Translations under genes and position numbers: made by a program
NCBI RefSeq assembly: GCF_028369065.1
Contig: NZ_JAQNDA010000010.1
Span: forward strand, 1 to 64,000
Direction of reading: 5' to 3'
DNA: 64,000 nt
From: Marinobacter sp. SS21
GTDB taxonomy: Bacteria > Pseudomonadota > Gammaproteobacteria > Pseudomonadales > Oleiphilaceae
Notes under the pieces: model-generated
What the model saw: the letters and a program-made list of their open reading frames with translations, nothing else
What the model was told of the DNA's origin: nothing
The model's database searches: none
Shown here: piece by piece, positions 63,998-64,000 of the stretch
Layout of the letters: each line of letters opens with the position of its first letter
Numbering within the stretch: position 1 is the stretch's first letter

Positions 63998-64000
63998 TGT

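Overview
The window reads as chromosomal DNA of a marine, alkane-using gammaproteobacterium, most likely Marinobacter or a close relative. The main clues are a wax ester synthase whose N-terminus and HHxxxDG region read like the Marinobacter enzymes, an AlkB alkane monooxygenase divergent from a GntR-type regulator, the sahR/metK next to tkt-epd-pgk-fba arrangement typical of Pseudomonas-like bacteria, and high GC content. The left 3 kb is lower in GC and looks imported. No rRNA, tRNA, complete insertion sequence or CRISPR array was seen.

Left end (1-4000): a RloC/PrrC-like ATPase with a putative anticodon-nuclease triad and a small winged-helix-like protein sit in what look like integron gene cassettes bounded by attC sites, with no integrase in view. 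A NERD-domain gene follows. From 4.2 to 9 kb come panE, an intergenic RNA with six or seven GGA-loop hairpins behind a GacA-box-like site (a predicted CsrA/RsmA-sequestering sRNA), a ComEA-like protein and the lutABC lactate oxidation operon. From 8.9 to 16.3 kb (minus strand) lies an orphan type VI secretion island: vgrG, a DUF4123 adaptor, a VasX-like membrane effector, and two membrane proteins that could be immunity factors. alkB and its divergent regulator follow.

18.8-30 kb holds a DUF523/DUF1722 protein, trhO, a small outer-membrane barrel protein, a DsbA-like thiol oxidoreductase, cbpA-cbpM, and the central carbon cluster tkt-epd-pgk-fba. 30-35 kb is the S-adenosylmethionine cycle: a SahR-like regulator, metK, ahcY and metF. 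Two copies of the same 20-bp palindrome stand before sahR and metK. 35-46.5 kb contains a polar amino acid ABC transporter, bioA, rsmE, a DUF445 protein, an HDOD protein, a YihY membrane protein, a glycerate dehydrogenase-like enzyme, tpm and a CPCC protein.

47-64 kb carries the stress operon prkA-yeaH-spoVR, two coupled orphan solute-binding proteins, a TRAP transporter with a fused membrane subunit and an unusual binding protein, a BASS-family transporter, a Crp/Fnr regulator divergent from a class II aldolase plus HD-domain protein, a wax ester synthase, and a FabR/DesT-like TetR regulator. Intergenic DNA is rich in short tandem repeats and palindromes, including a three-copy palindromic element family between 26.6 and 32.8 kb.
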